Shown in pieces: positions 11,317 through 22,128 of a stretch of 64,000 nucleotides of DNA. The position numbers and the translations under genes were made by a program. Origin of the DNA: Coprinopsis marcescibilis. Its lineage: Eukaryota > Basidiomycota > Agaricomycetes > Agaricales > Psathyrellaceae. Location: the NCBI GenBank assembly GCA_004369085.1, contig ML210159.1, positions 62,001-126,000 on the forward strand, written 5' to 3'. Numbering within the stretch: the first letter of the stretch is position 1; the number at the start of each line of letters is the position of its first letter. The notes below the pieces were generated by a model that saw only the letters and a list, made by a program, of their open reading frames with translations, did no database searches and had not been told where the DNA came from.

Positions 11317-13662
11317 TTAGAGATTGTCGACGTGCTTGAAAGGTAAAGAGTGAGCAGAAGAGGGCGTGTGTGGTGATGGTTTGAATTCCAGGCTTTGCGT
11401 GATCAGTGGCCAGACTGCGTAAAGGTGTGAACAAGGAAATGAAACGCGGGACGCTATGCATCTTACCTTCTTCAAAACCTGGATGTCGGCCAGTCCTGAT
11501 CTGTCTCCATACTTCAGACATAGACTCGGATGACCGAATCTGCTGCCAATGGTTTAGGAAAAAGGTAATCTCAACCTATCAAGTTGTTGTCAAAGACTGG
11601 AAATGACAACCCAAGAAGGGGACATACCTTGCGGATCTCGTCGAAGGTGGCGGAAAAGGGAGAAAATATCTCAAACCCAATGTTATCTACAGTCAAAGAC
11701 TTGATGATATGCTGGAGGAGTTAGGTCAAGTTTTCAGGTAACCTGGGGTATGTATGAGGAGTCACCTGTGCAGCTCGCTCTTTCAATTCTGGGATGTCGA
11801 TCTCTACGGAGGTGGGCTCAACGGATTGCCATGGATTTTTCTCGAAGTTTTACCGCACTCACTATCGGCTACTCTGTAAACAGCTTTGGCAGAACAAGGT
11901 TCAGGTCTATTTGGGAACTCCCTCGCCCAATTTTTGATCCATTCATATCGGCTTGAGGCCGGCGGTTCAACACGCCTCGAACCTGGTTGCTGCGAGCCTC
12001 CATCTGCACCAGGCGCAGCTTGGCTACCTAGCGATGAAGTTTCGCTGGTGCTGCGGGATAAATTATTGTGGAACGAGGACGAAAGCGGCGCAAACACGAT
12101 CTGCCCGGTGTACAACTAAGGGCGAACGTCAGCCAAAATATAGATTCCCGAAAGTGGGAGCATACCCAATACAGCAACGCTTTATATGTGCGATAAGCAA
12201 CATCCTTCACAATGATAACGGTTTTAGAAGGGCCCGGCATTTCTTCTTTCTGTGTTGCCTCCGAAGGAGCTGCACTTTCAGACCGAACTTCAGATACATC
12301 AGAAGGAGAAGCTGGCCTCGACCGCAGCTTAAAGCTTTCTGTAGAAACGCCATCCCCCTTGTTCGAGGTTGCACCAACGCCGGAAAAACTAGACTCTTCA
12401 TTCGGCACGTACACCGCCTCTATGAAGGAGCTTGTGTCAGTCACATCTTCAGTATCTTCATCCGAGTCCTCGAATTCATCGGCCCATCGCGAGGCCTCCG
12501 AAGCCGTTCTACTGATCGGAACTGCGACGAGCTTTGAAGTTTCGGGGGATAAAGAGATAGTTCCTTCTGCGAACCCGGAAGCAAACACTGTTATTCACAT
12601 GGCCTTTGTTAGCCTTTGTAGAGGACAAAGCGACCAAGAACGTACTCGTTGAAAAGTACTCTACCCTGGCCAGCATCTTCTTCGAAGCAAAGATTCGACG
12701 GGGATTGTTACTTTTCTGCCCTCTAGGAAACACGAATTGGACATCGGAGTAAAGTGGATCGTCGAGCAGTGAGCCAATGGTGTCCAACAAAGCTATTGAT
12801 GTTGGCAAATGGGGATAAATGGGGGGAGGAGGTGGCTTCCTTGGCGAGGACATGACATTGCATATTATCAACAACGCGTCCTGCGCCCTGTTAGGTGGAC
12901 AGTTGTAGTAAATCGTATCTCTTCGAGCGAATTGGGCCCTATTTGAATAAATTTATTAGCGTAAAGCCACTCAAAACGTAGAGAAACGAACCATCCCCAA
13001 TTCGCGGTCTGTGATAGAAGATTGTCTATTTCAGCACTTGCCTTTGAATCTTTAAAGTGATCAACGGCCTACCCTCGACGAGAACGAATGATTTGTAGCT
13101 TCCTTGGTACCGTACAGTTGATTTCTATCCAAACTAGGAAGTACTGATTAGCAAGTCACCGCGCAAGAGATTGCCTGACATTTACTTGCGAAGCTCAAAA
13201 CTGAATTTATAGGCTCCTTCCCTGACCCATCTACGAAACGTTCAGAGATCAAAGCTTTGAATACATGGGCATATAGTACCTTCCAGAGTCTACTAATCCT
13301 GCTTCTTTCTCTTCTGGTGTCGGCTGCAGTAAGTCGAGGCTCAGCGCTCAGTCCAACTGAAAGTCTAAAGGTCCGCTTACATCACAAGAGAGATATAGGC
13401 TCACATATCCGTCAGGGCAGGCTGGATCTTTCGCAAGTCCAGCGTTCGCATAGAATAAAACCTGTAGCTCCAATGGTTCGGCTTGATATTGCGGCGCTTA
13501 GCCAACTAGACTCACTTGCCACCGCCCATTGTCAAACTTTCCCGACTTCGTGACTTTGGACTTTGCTTCGCCTTTCGTCGATTCAAACAGACTTCGGAGA
13601 CCCTTGATCTTCCATTCAAAGGTTACACACGTGTGTTCTTGAGATTCAGAGTCAACATCCAT
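11317..13662 (-). CDS. MATH-BTB domain protein
   Basis: Likely substrate adaptor of a Cul3-type ubiquitin ligase. The first exon starts MDVDSESQEHTCVTFEWKI and opens a MATH domain. It continues in small exons (LFYANAGLAKDPACPDGYVS; WVREGAYKFSFELRN) and closes with the typical WGWAQFARRDTIYY then ALLIICNV. A Pro-rich hinge (SSPRKPPPPPIY) leads into the BTB fold: DDPLYSDVQFVFPRG, then IFASKKMLARVEYF. The BTB fold is interrupted by an acidic Ser/Glu-rich insert of about 100 residues before VIIVKDVAYRTYKALLYW, and by a second Ser-rich insert before VADKLDIPELKERA. The last exon ends SLPFKHVDNL. Agaricomycetes carry many MATH-BTB genes, so the specific substrate cannot be named. The start is fixed by the MATH frame; a downstream ATG at 12853 would drop the MATH domain. 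Confidence 0.85.
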
Positions 13663-13843
13663 TGTGTAGCAAGTTAGATGAACAAAGAAACAGCAGAAAA
13701 CATGGGAGTACGAGTGAGAGTAGTAATTAGGTGATCCGTGCGCATGTGGGGAATGTCTGATGGCAAGGTCCGCCAATTGGGTCCGAACACAGCCTCCAGT
13801 GACGTCAGACTCCCCTAATCGGCAACGGTCCTGCTGCGCCCCT

Positions 13844-16800
13844 CTACCGTCCGCCAAGCATCTTTCGGAAGTCATCCTGGCCCTTGTTAGTACCACTGGC
13901 AGGAGTACTCGAGGCGGCTGATGCAGCCTGAGTAGGACCTCTGGTATAGCCTAGGCCAGCTTTCGGACGAGAAGGAGCACCAGCTTTTCTGGGGACAAAG
14001 GGCATGGATTTCGGTGCAGGCGGAGCTGTACCAGGTCCGCTAGTCTTTCCTTCTTCCGAAAGGGACAAAACATGATCTTGAAATGTTAAGGGTTCAGTGC
14101 GAAGTAGCAATTTTCCGGCTTCCTGGAAAATAGATGAGAATCGAAACCGTTCTTAACAGCAGTGACTACCGACCGCAGCATTTTCCAGCTCCACAACAGC
14201 CTCATTCTTGTCGGTGAATACTTCCACCCGGCGAACTGCAGATACCTTTTCAAACACTTGCTGCAATAGTCCTTCCTGTGTGTTTGGAGGAAGGTTGCGA
14301 ACCCGAACAGATCGGTTACGTGCTTCTGCAACTCTACTCAAACCTGTCTCGGACCTATCGACAAAGATCCTTGATTACCACCGACAAACACGCAGAAGAC
14401 GTGGATGCCCCTTACCTGTGACGCGCGCGCACCCGAGGATCGGCCAGAGTAACTGCGATACGACGCTTCTTCAATTCGTAGTTGTTCGCGTCCAACGCCT
14501 TTCGAGCCTCTTGCTATAAAGAGATGAGCAATTGAATTGTGCGGAGGAGCATTCCCACTGACAGGGTCTTCGTATTCGATGAATGCCCATCCTTTAGCAT
14601 GACCATCTTCGACAGCAATCCTGATATCCTTGACCTTGCCGTATGTGGAGAACACCTTTTCCAGATCTTCTTTATTAGTAAATCTGCTCAATCCTGCCAC
14701 ATATATTTCGCGTTCGTTCGCGTCGTGATCCGTTCTTTCCTTGCGACGCTCGGGGTTCGATATGTACACATTCAGGGGTAGATTTGGTTCGAGTTCTTTT
14801 CCATGGAGTTCAAGAGCTTGCTGTGCGGATTGCTAAAAGGCCCAAATTAGTACCAAGCTTCCAATACGACAGACAGCAGCTACCGGGGACGTATACTGAA
14901 CGTAACAGAACCGACGGGTGTTCTTAAACTTTTTGCTTGGCCATCTGACGTCGAACAAAGTTCCGTACTGTTAGGCATCAACATCAGGGTTTGTTCGCTA
15001 TAGTCAAACTCAACACTTACTGGCCCAAACATGTTTCGTATATACGCGTCGTCTGCGAATTCGGGGAAATTAGTAACATACAAGGTGGACTTCCAAGCAA
15101 GATGAACAGCAATCTCTTGATCATGGAGTTTCTTCTTGTCTTTCGTCAAAGCCGCAGGAACACTATCCTGTAGTTCCGGTTTCGTTAGGTCTGATATCAC
15201 ATATGCGCTGCCACCTACCCGTTCGTAAAACTCGACCAACGCCACGAGATTGTTTGGCAACTGTGTGGTTTTCACTTCGCGCACTCTACCGCACTGGAAT
15301 AGAACGTAAACAACAGAGTTAATACAGTTTACCAGTCAAGAAACTCACGTCTTTAAACAGTTGCTTCAACTCTTCCTCGGTTACGCCAGAGGGTAGGCCA
15401 GCAACGAAGACAGTGGTATTTTCTCGATCCCTGCAAGGAGGTTCCAGCAACTGCTGCAATTCAAAAGCGCAAGTCTTACCGCTTTAAAGAAGGTGGGTTG
15501 GGCTCTATGGCGGAATATAAACGAAAATCCTCACTGGTTCATGGAGTTTGACTTACCGAATCTAGCCCGCTTGTTCCCTTCATTTTGTTCATCATCCCCA
15601 GATCGTCGCTTTTTGGAATCGGATGCGGGAGCAGGTGCAACATCAACCTCCATAGGAGTAGCATCCTGGGCTATCGGTGGTTGGGTGCCAGAGTTCGATG
15701 GACCAGATTCGACTTGAGCAGCCTGTTGAGCGCCTGGGGCCTCTGCCTGAGCTTGATATGCCTTCTTCATTTCCTACAACGAGGCCTGGTTAGTCCACAA
15801 GGCGGCAATAAAGTCTGAGATATGTCACTTTAGCACGATAGTCGTTCAGGTAGTGGTGAGCCTTTTCGATTTTATCGATGGCTGCGTTGATGTCGTCGAG
15901 TGTGCCGTGCAAGTGTTCAAACGTTACCCATGCCTCCCATATAGCTTCAGGCCAATCTATGCGCTTAGTATGCACCTCAGCGAACACTTGTCGGGCTTCA
16001 TCGAAGCGTTGGTGTTTCCTAGTGAGCCATCAGTCAGTATTATTAGTAACTCAGGTGGTATATTCACATACACCAAAGTCTCTGTGTAGTTCAGCCACAC
16101 CGAATATCCGTTCTTGTATTTCTTGGATGCCTCTGACCACACTTCAATAGCACTGTCCACCAGTCCTACGGCTTCGTACTTTGGGGTGATATCGCAAAAA
16201 GTAAGCATATGGTCACCGAAACTGTGGAGAGTACACTCACCACCCCTGCAAGGAACTTCTCCAGTCGGAATTTCGGATCTCCTGCTTTCGATACTGAGAC
16301 GAGGCGGGTTCAGAACGTTTTATAAGTGAAAAGTTCGATTCTCGCTCACCAGCTTGGACAACTTCCATGGCACTCTCCACGGCTACTATCAAGGTTGGAA
16401 GGGTGCTGTCGTCCACCTCTCCTGCTTTTACCTTTCGAAACTCTGAGCCCGCGTAAGCCAAAGTAAGAGGAATGATCTGTTCCATGTCGGATTGGAAAAA
16501 GCCGGTCAATAGAGCACGGTTGTATGCATCTACGTGTATGATATGAGACTATGAATGAAGGCCAACAACTCAAGATCTATACCAGGTATGCTCTCGAGTT
16601 CTTGGGGAGCCTCCATAGCTGATGATGCCCGCTCCTGTCTTGATGTCAGCTTGCGTTGCTTGAACAGATTAGGCAGAGTAAACACCGACCAAGAATCGGA
16701 CGTAACGCGCCCAAACTTCTCCACTGGTGGGGACACTACGCAAAGCACGCGTATAGAGCTCTCGCTCTGTATCAAGTTCGACGTCCAGAATCCTCTGCCA

Positions 16801-18025
16801 TGATAGCGTTGAGTTGCGGTTTGATATGGATCAGATTCGGACATACCATGGTATCAAGATATCCAGGCCAAAAGGCAGCAAGGGCAGCTTCGGCACCTGG
16901 TTCGCCTTTGTGGCGCCTGTTTGCAGCCTCTGCAATTGCACGTTCGTAGATTCCGGGTGCAGCAACGGGATCAATTGTCCTCCCCTTTCGTTCGTATGCA
17001 ACGTACTGTGCGTACACATCCAATGAATTATTGGACGATTCCTGCAAGAAACCTCGGTTTGGCCCATCACTTCCCCACAGAAGTAGAGCACTTACCAACA
17101 GCAATTCCAATGGTTCTCTCCGCTCATAAGTTTTGACACTGGCTGCACGATTTTTTGAGGCTGCAACCATAAGTGGTTCGTACTGGGCCGCAGGTTGATA
17201 CTTTGTCGTGAACGAGGAGTAAGCTTGGAATGTTTCGTCCGAATCTACAAAGAGTTAGTTCCTGTCGTCCGCAATGTTAACATAGTTGCTACTTGAATGG
17301 GGTTGCTGCAGACGCTGATTAAGTAACTCTTCCAGCTGTTCTATTAAAACGAGCCTAGGGACTAAAATGAGAACAGTAGCAATGCAGGATTGCCGTACGT
17401 ACTTTTCCTCTTGGGTCGCTGTTTCGAGCTGTTCGACTATCCAATCTTTGTAAGGGTCGAAGAGCAGGCGGCTCTGATACGAGAATGAATTAAGTCCAGC
17501 GAGAGGGAGCCAATAACATACCTGTGACAAGTGATTCAATCCCTTAGAAACGACTACCTGCATATGTGCCAATGACCACAGTGTTGAAAACACTTCGCCC
17601 AATGCTTCAGGCTTGGATTCTTCTGCCGCATAACGTTCATGGTTCGCAATGATGAAGTTCAAATGCTGTTGTAAAATCGGAATAGCTATAGCATAGGTCC
17701 ATTTTTGAACTGATAGCAATTTAAAGGATTGATTCTTACATAGATAGTCTCCTTCCGCACGCTCGTAGAGTTGAAGCAACTCCTCCACGCCTTCTTCTGT
17801 GTCTAAGTCGACAGACTTTGTCTTCGCTTCAAGTAACGGCAACCAGACATCGTCACCAACTGCCACCAGGTCTGACATCATCTGAAAGGCCGATAATTGC
17901 GTCTCGAGGTCATCTAATGTATTTGCCAACTGGATATGCCGCATGTGTAGGCTTATGTCGAGAGGATTTTCGGATATCCCGCTGAGAATGTTGGCTATGG
18001 CCTTGAGAGATTTAGCATCAGCCAT
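13844..18025 (-). CDS. PRP24: Prp24/SART3-like U4/U6 snRNP assembly factor
   Basis: Nuclear RNA-binding protein that anneals U6 with U4 snRNA and recycles the snRNPs after splicing. The N-terminal half, starting MADAKSLKAIANILSG, is a run of HAT-type helical repeats through many exons (for example VWLPLLEAKTKSVDLDTEEG; YIRNMFGP lies later). Four RRMs follow in order. The first contains VREVKTTQLPNNLVALVEF. The second has STLYVTNFPEFADDAYI, the third REIYVAGLSRFTNKEDLEKV and the fourth RSVRVRNLPPNTQEGLLQQV. The protein ends GQDDFRKMLGGR, the short Lsm-interaction motif shared by Prp24 and SART3, which is diagnostic. HAT repeats plus four RRMs fit the basidiomycete form, intermediate between yeast Prp24 (RRMs only) and human SART3 (two RRMs). 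At least ten short introns interrupt it. It is divergent from the F-box gene. Confidence 0.92.
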
Positions 18026-18801
18026 GTTTACCGACCCTTGTACCTGATCTGGGGGGTATGACTGGGGATGAATCGATGACGAGTGGGCGGACCAAGGATT
18101 CGGAGTCGAGCGCGTCGCGACGCCTGCGGCCTGGCCAAGCTGTGTGAACAAGATGTACAGCCACACCGCCTCCTGTCAGCCTCATCATTCCAACGTCATT
18201 CCACCCAACACATGGTCTTTCATCACAACCACTGGCAATTGTCAATAAGTAAGTCTTCCCAGAACTTGTCAAGTTCATAATAATGACCTGGACATTAAGT
18301 CATATAGATCTTCTCTCACTTCTTTGTGGGATCACTTGCTTTGTGTTACGTTGTCTTCTGACTACAGGTAACCGCAATAGGTTATCACAGACATTTTCGC
18401 AGAGGAGCACAGCACTGGGTTGCTTTGTTCATTTCCTCCGATTGCGAATTCCCGACAACCAATACCGGCATACTCTCCATTCCACTATTCGCCCTGTATA
18501 CTTGTCTCTGATGACCTAGCAATGAAAAAGACAATATAAGTAACGTCTTGTCCTTTCCAAGATGCGACCATCTCTTCCCTTCTTTTTCTCTCGTTTAGGT
18601 TCTTTCCTGGGCCCTGCGAATGTTCTTCGGTCGTTCTACTAACCAGAGACAGGACTCTTCAACATTTAGTCGCTCATTCACCAACACTTTCAAGTTTAAG
18701 CTCTCACTGCCGTTGTGAGTTTAACATTGATTGCCTCGATCACTCAAGACATCTGATTGCCCTCAAATAGCTTCAGTTCTAAATCGCAATGTTTACAATC
18801 A
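18026..18801. promoter_or_regulatory. divergent promoter region between PRP24 and the F-box gene
   Basis: A 776-nt interval between two start codons that face outward. A pyrimidine-rich block at about 18550-18605 lies on the F-box side, as is common near fungal transcription starts. The small open frames inside show no domain. Confidence 0.45.
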
Positions 18802-20112
18802 ATGTCCCTTCAACCACCCCCCTCTCCTCGCAGGATGGAAGACATCGGTCGACCCCGTCAATTGCGACGGCATAAGAACACTCCGGATCAACGACCCCCA
18901 GCCCACTTCGTTCAACGTCTTCCTGTCGAAATCCTTGCACTTGTATTCATCCATGGCTCAGAAGACGATGCCTACTTCCCCGTTATAGTCTCCCATGTGT
19001 GCAAGGCATGGAGGAAGATAGCCATGCGTACGCCTGCTCTCTGGCGGCGTATCACTCTCAGCCCGAAGGAGAGGATGTGGAAGGAGAGGATACGGCGTGC
19101 AAAGGCTTGCAGCCTCGACATTCAACTGCTTCCCACCAAAGCTCACACCAGATCGGAGCCACGGCATGCCGACCTCGATCCCTACTCCATCCAGTGGCAC
19201 ATGCATTTAGTGCTCCCTCACATCGCCAGATGGCGATCTCTGGAGATTGTGTTCCCCGAATACGGACCGTATCTCTGGAAGGCAGCTTTATCCCGATGCT
19301 GCGCGACCAGAGGCGTGCCGGCGCCTTTGCTGGAAGACCTCCGGCTGGTCTATCGAGCCAATGATGATCCGGAGGAGTATACCTTGTTCTCTGGGAGTTC
19401 TCCTAATCTGAGGAGCGCTACCGTGAACGGGATCCGACTTAAATGGCTGCCTTCACTTTTTGCCAACCTTACTTTTTTGGATTACACTCATCATGGTTTT
19501 ACGGCTGGACATCAAGCCGTCCAGGACGTGATCGAAATTCTCGCAGTATCAACGTCACTTTCCGAGCTGAGGCTCACCTTCCCCAGGAAGCCGCTTGCGT
19601 CCCTTCCGTCTCGCAATGAACCCGTGAAGACCAGGGTTTCTTTGCCGAAGCTTCAGTCGCTTCATCTACGTGTTGAAGGCAAGGACATCCCCTTCGAACT
19701 CGCCCAGATTGCCACTCTACTATCCACACCTTCCCTCACGTCCCTGCGACTAGTTGACCTCAGTCGTTCCTACCACTCATTTGCTTCCCTCAAATCCTTC
19801 TTCTACATTTACGCGCTGCCCCCTTCACTTCGGTCCGTCCGGATTGAATGCGGGTGGTACGATCCTAGGATGATCACGCCTATTGTGCAGTCCCACTCTA
19901 GGGTACGGCAAATCATCGTCAAGCGGCCGCATTCGGCAGAGCAGGTTCTAAACCTCAGGCCGCCACCCACGCAGTCTCGGACTAAGAAAGTGTCTGCGGA
20001 CTCGACAACGACTTGTTCGTCTTTGCCCCGAAATGAAGGAAGCACCACTGGCGTGAGTGACAGACAATTCCAAATTCAGCGTCTCAATGTACAATACTTT
20101 AAAGCTCGTTAA
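18802..20112 (+). CDS. F-box-like protein
   Basis: A single open frame of 436 residues from the first ATG (MSLQPPPSPRRMEDIG). The frame is open for a few codons further upstream but without an ATG. Residues of about 30-80 form an F-box-like helix bundle: FVQRLPVEILALVFIHG, then VIVSHVCKAWRKIAMRTPAL followed by W. This is the usual pattern of the large Agaricomycete F-box-like family, which links targets to SCF ubiquitin ligases through Skp1. The rest has irregular leucine-rich units (SLTSLRLVDLSRSYHSFASL; LPSLFANLTFLDYTHHGF), consistent with an LRR-like target surface. No intron is needed. The target is unknown. Confidence 0.8.
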   Translation: MSLQPPPSPRRMEDIGRPRQLRRHKNTPDQRPPAHFVQRLPVEILALVFIHGSEDDAYFPVIVSHVCKAWRKIAMRTPALWRRITLSPKERMWKERIRRAKACSLDIQLLPTKAHTRSEPRHADLDPYSIQWHMHLVLPHIARWRSLEIVFPEYGPYLWKAALSRCCATRGVPAPLLEDLRLVYRANDDPEEYTLFSGSSPNLRSATVNGIRLKWLPSLFANLTFLDYTHHGFTAGHQAVQDVIEILAVSTSLSELRLTFPRKPLASLPSRNEPVKTRVSLPKLQSLHLRVEGKDIPFELAQIATLLSTPSLTSLRLVDLSRSYHSFASLKSFFYIYALPPSLRSVRIECGWYDPRMITPIVQSHSRVRQIIVKRPHSAEQVLNLRPPPTQSRTKKVSADSTTTCSSLPRNEGSTTGVSDRQFQIQRLNVQYFKAR

Positions 20113-20429
20113 TATTTTCCTTCCCTTATTTATCGATACTCTCGTTGTAGCATAGCTTATTATGACCCTCGTTTTACGGACCTGTTACGCACCGCACGCG
20201 CTTACATGTTGGCTTTGTTCTCGATTCTCATGCATTATCTCTCGTTTTCTACTGTAGCATAGCTTTCTTGCGCTCTGTATCATGTTTTCCCTAGTTTTTA
20301 TCGTTATAAGTATGCCCTATTTCACGGTCCGGGTGTGTCTGATCCGGCAACGCAGCCGCGCTAATTAGCGTCAAGACAGGAATCGATGATGGTACTATTC
20401 CGTCGACTCTTCATCTGAACGTCCTCAAC
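20113..20429. other. intergenic with a short direct repeat
   Basis: This 317-nt stretch separates the F-box gene from the SDR gene. The 13-mer TGTAGCATAGCTT occurs at 20146-20158 and again at 20253-20265, each preceded by CTCGTT. No gene is seen. Confidence 0.5.
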
Positions 20430-21524
20430 ATGGCATCCTATCGCCCTCAAGCACTATTCGATCTTACTGGCCGCGTCGCACTCGTCACCGGTGGTGGAAC
20501 CGGTATCGGGTTCATGATCGCCAAAGGCCTCGCTGCGAGCGGTGCCAAGGTCTACATCACTGGTCGCCGGCTTGAAGTACTGGAGAAAGTTGCCAGTGAA
20601 TGGGATACGCAGCTTGGCGGACGGCTAGTTCCGTGGGTATTTTAGCTGGTATACTGCTGAAGTCAGATCTCGATATAAATATCGCTTTAGGATTCAATTA
20701 GACGTAACGGACAAGGCAAGTATCCGAAAGGTTAAATCCCATATCGAAAAGGAGGATGGAAAGTTACATATCCTCGTTAACAAGTAAGTCCAAGTCTTAC
20801 ACTTTATTTCATGGCCTCAAGAATTTCGCAGTGCTGGGCAAGTAGGTCCTGTATCCCGCTTCCTCCAAGATCCGTCTGCGCCAGAGAGTAAAGATGCAGA
20901 AACTCTTGGAACAGCTGTATTCGAAGGCGAGGGGATAGACGAGTGGGCCAACTTGTTCACGATCAACACCTTCTCGATATTCTTCATGACCACGGCTTTC
21001 CTTGGTCTTCTCGCAAAGGGCTCGGAGGACGTTCAGGACCATTGGTCGAGCGTAGTCAATATTTCCAGCATTAGTGGAATCACTAAGCTCAGCCAGAACC
21101 ATGTGAGAAATCGGTACATCACAAATCGCAGAGTGCTAATTATAGAGTAGTTCTGTTACAACAGCGCAAAGGCTGCGACTGGGCATCTCACGAAGATGCT
21201 CTCCACGGAAATCCTTTTAAAGAAGATCCCGATCCGCGTTAATGCGATTGCCCCAGGCGTATACGAGTCAGAGATGACGCTGGACGAAATAAAGCCAGAT
21301 TATGTAGATAAGATTGGGAAAGGCCTTGTCCCGGTACCTGCAAAGCGGGTAGGAACGTGAGTGCAGTTGTTACTTGATGGTTAAACCAGACCAACTGATC
21401 CTACGCCATTCTCAGAGGGGAAGAAGTCGCCGGAACTGTGGTATACTTGGTTTCCAAGGCAGGAGGATACACTCATGGTCAGGAAATTGTGGTCGATGGA
21501 GGCTACCTCGCGGTAAACCCGTGA
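20430..21524 (+). CDS. short-chain dehydrogenase/reductase
   Basis: NAD(P)-dependent oxidoreductase of the classical SDR type. Five exons join in frame: 20430-20632, 20691-20783, 20832-21102, 21151-21356 and 21416-21524, giving 293 residues. The cofactor motif TGGGTGIG lies in VALVTGGGTGIGFMIAKGLA. ITGRR follows beta-strand 2, the family position for cofactor choice, and Arg there suggests NADP. The structural motif NNAG spans the exon 2-3 junction. The catalytic Ser is in VVNISSISG, and Tyr and Lys are in YNSAKAA, whose exon starts FCYNS. The C-terminal part has RVNAIAPGVYESEM and GQEIVVDGGYLAVNP. The frame stops at TGA directly after NP; since the sequence there reads GTGAGT, a small extra exon is possible. 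The substrate is unknown. Confidence 0.88.
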
Positions 21525-22128
21525 GTTTCCCAAGTTTCTCCAGGTTGTAGCGAGTCGTAGCAAGTTGGCGGTTGCGGGAACGGTTTAAATTATTTTGCTT
21601 CCGTGCGATCTGAACAGAATCAGTCACTGGCACTGATCGGAGCAGAACATACCGAGACTCCTAAGACGCGTCGCTGACGCGGTTTGTTGAATCACCCTTG
21701 TTGCTAATTGGCCACCATCATAAGCCAGACGCTAGTCATTGTTGTTAGCCTCTCTTACGCATAACGCTCAGCGCTTGCCGGCCATGAGGCATTTTTAATC
21801 TCCACACAGTGGTGTGGGCATGTTGGCTCCTATCGATCCGGAATGTTGATGCCTCGAGGTACCTCTAGACTCCCACATGTCAGAGTTTACCCGTTGTTCT
21901 CCAGGGCATGGCCTTTCCACTCGAGAGGCTGGGGTTACAAGAATAAAATAGAAATCATGAACCAAAAGAGCGGGTACATTTACGTACAAGCCCCTATTTT
22001 CCTGTGGGCGGTGCAGCGACGCCATCAGCATACATGTTGAATTTCGAGGTGCGTGAGAACGATGGTTCCAGCAGCTGAATTTGGCATTCCACCGCTGCAG
22101 AGCTCTGGCAAGGCCTCTTTAGCCCGTC
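21525..22128. promoter_or_regulatory. promoter region of the first KRE6/SKN1 gene
   Basis: About 600 nt upstream of a cell-wall glucan gene. It contains ACGCGT at 21666-21671 with a second GACGCG a few bases on (21676-21681). ACGCGT is the MluI cell-cycle box bound by MBF in ascomycete yeasts; the role here is inference. No gene is seen. Confidence 0.4.

Noticed and set aside
13257..13553. Plus-strand open frame of 98 codons with a hydrophobic, signal-like N terminus
   Set aside because: It lies antisense to well-supported small MATH-domain exons of the minus-strand MATH-BTB gene, and has no stable domain.
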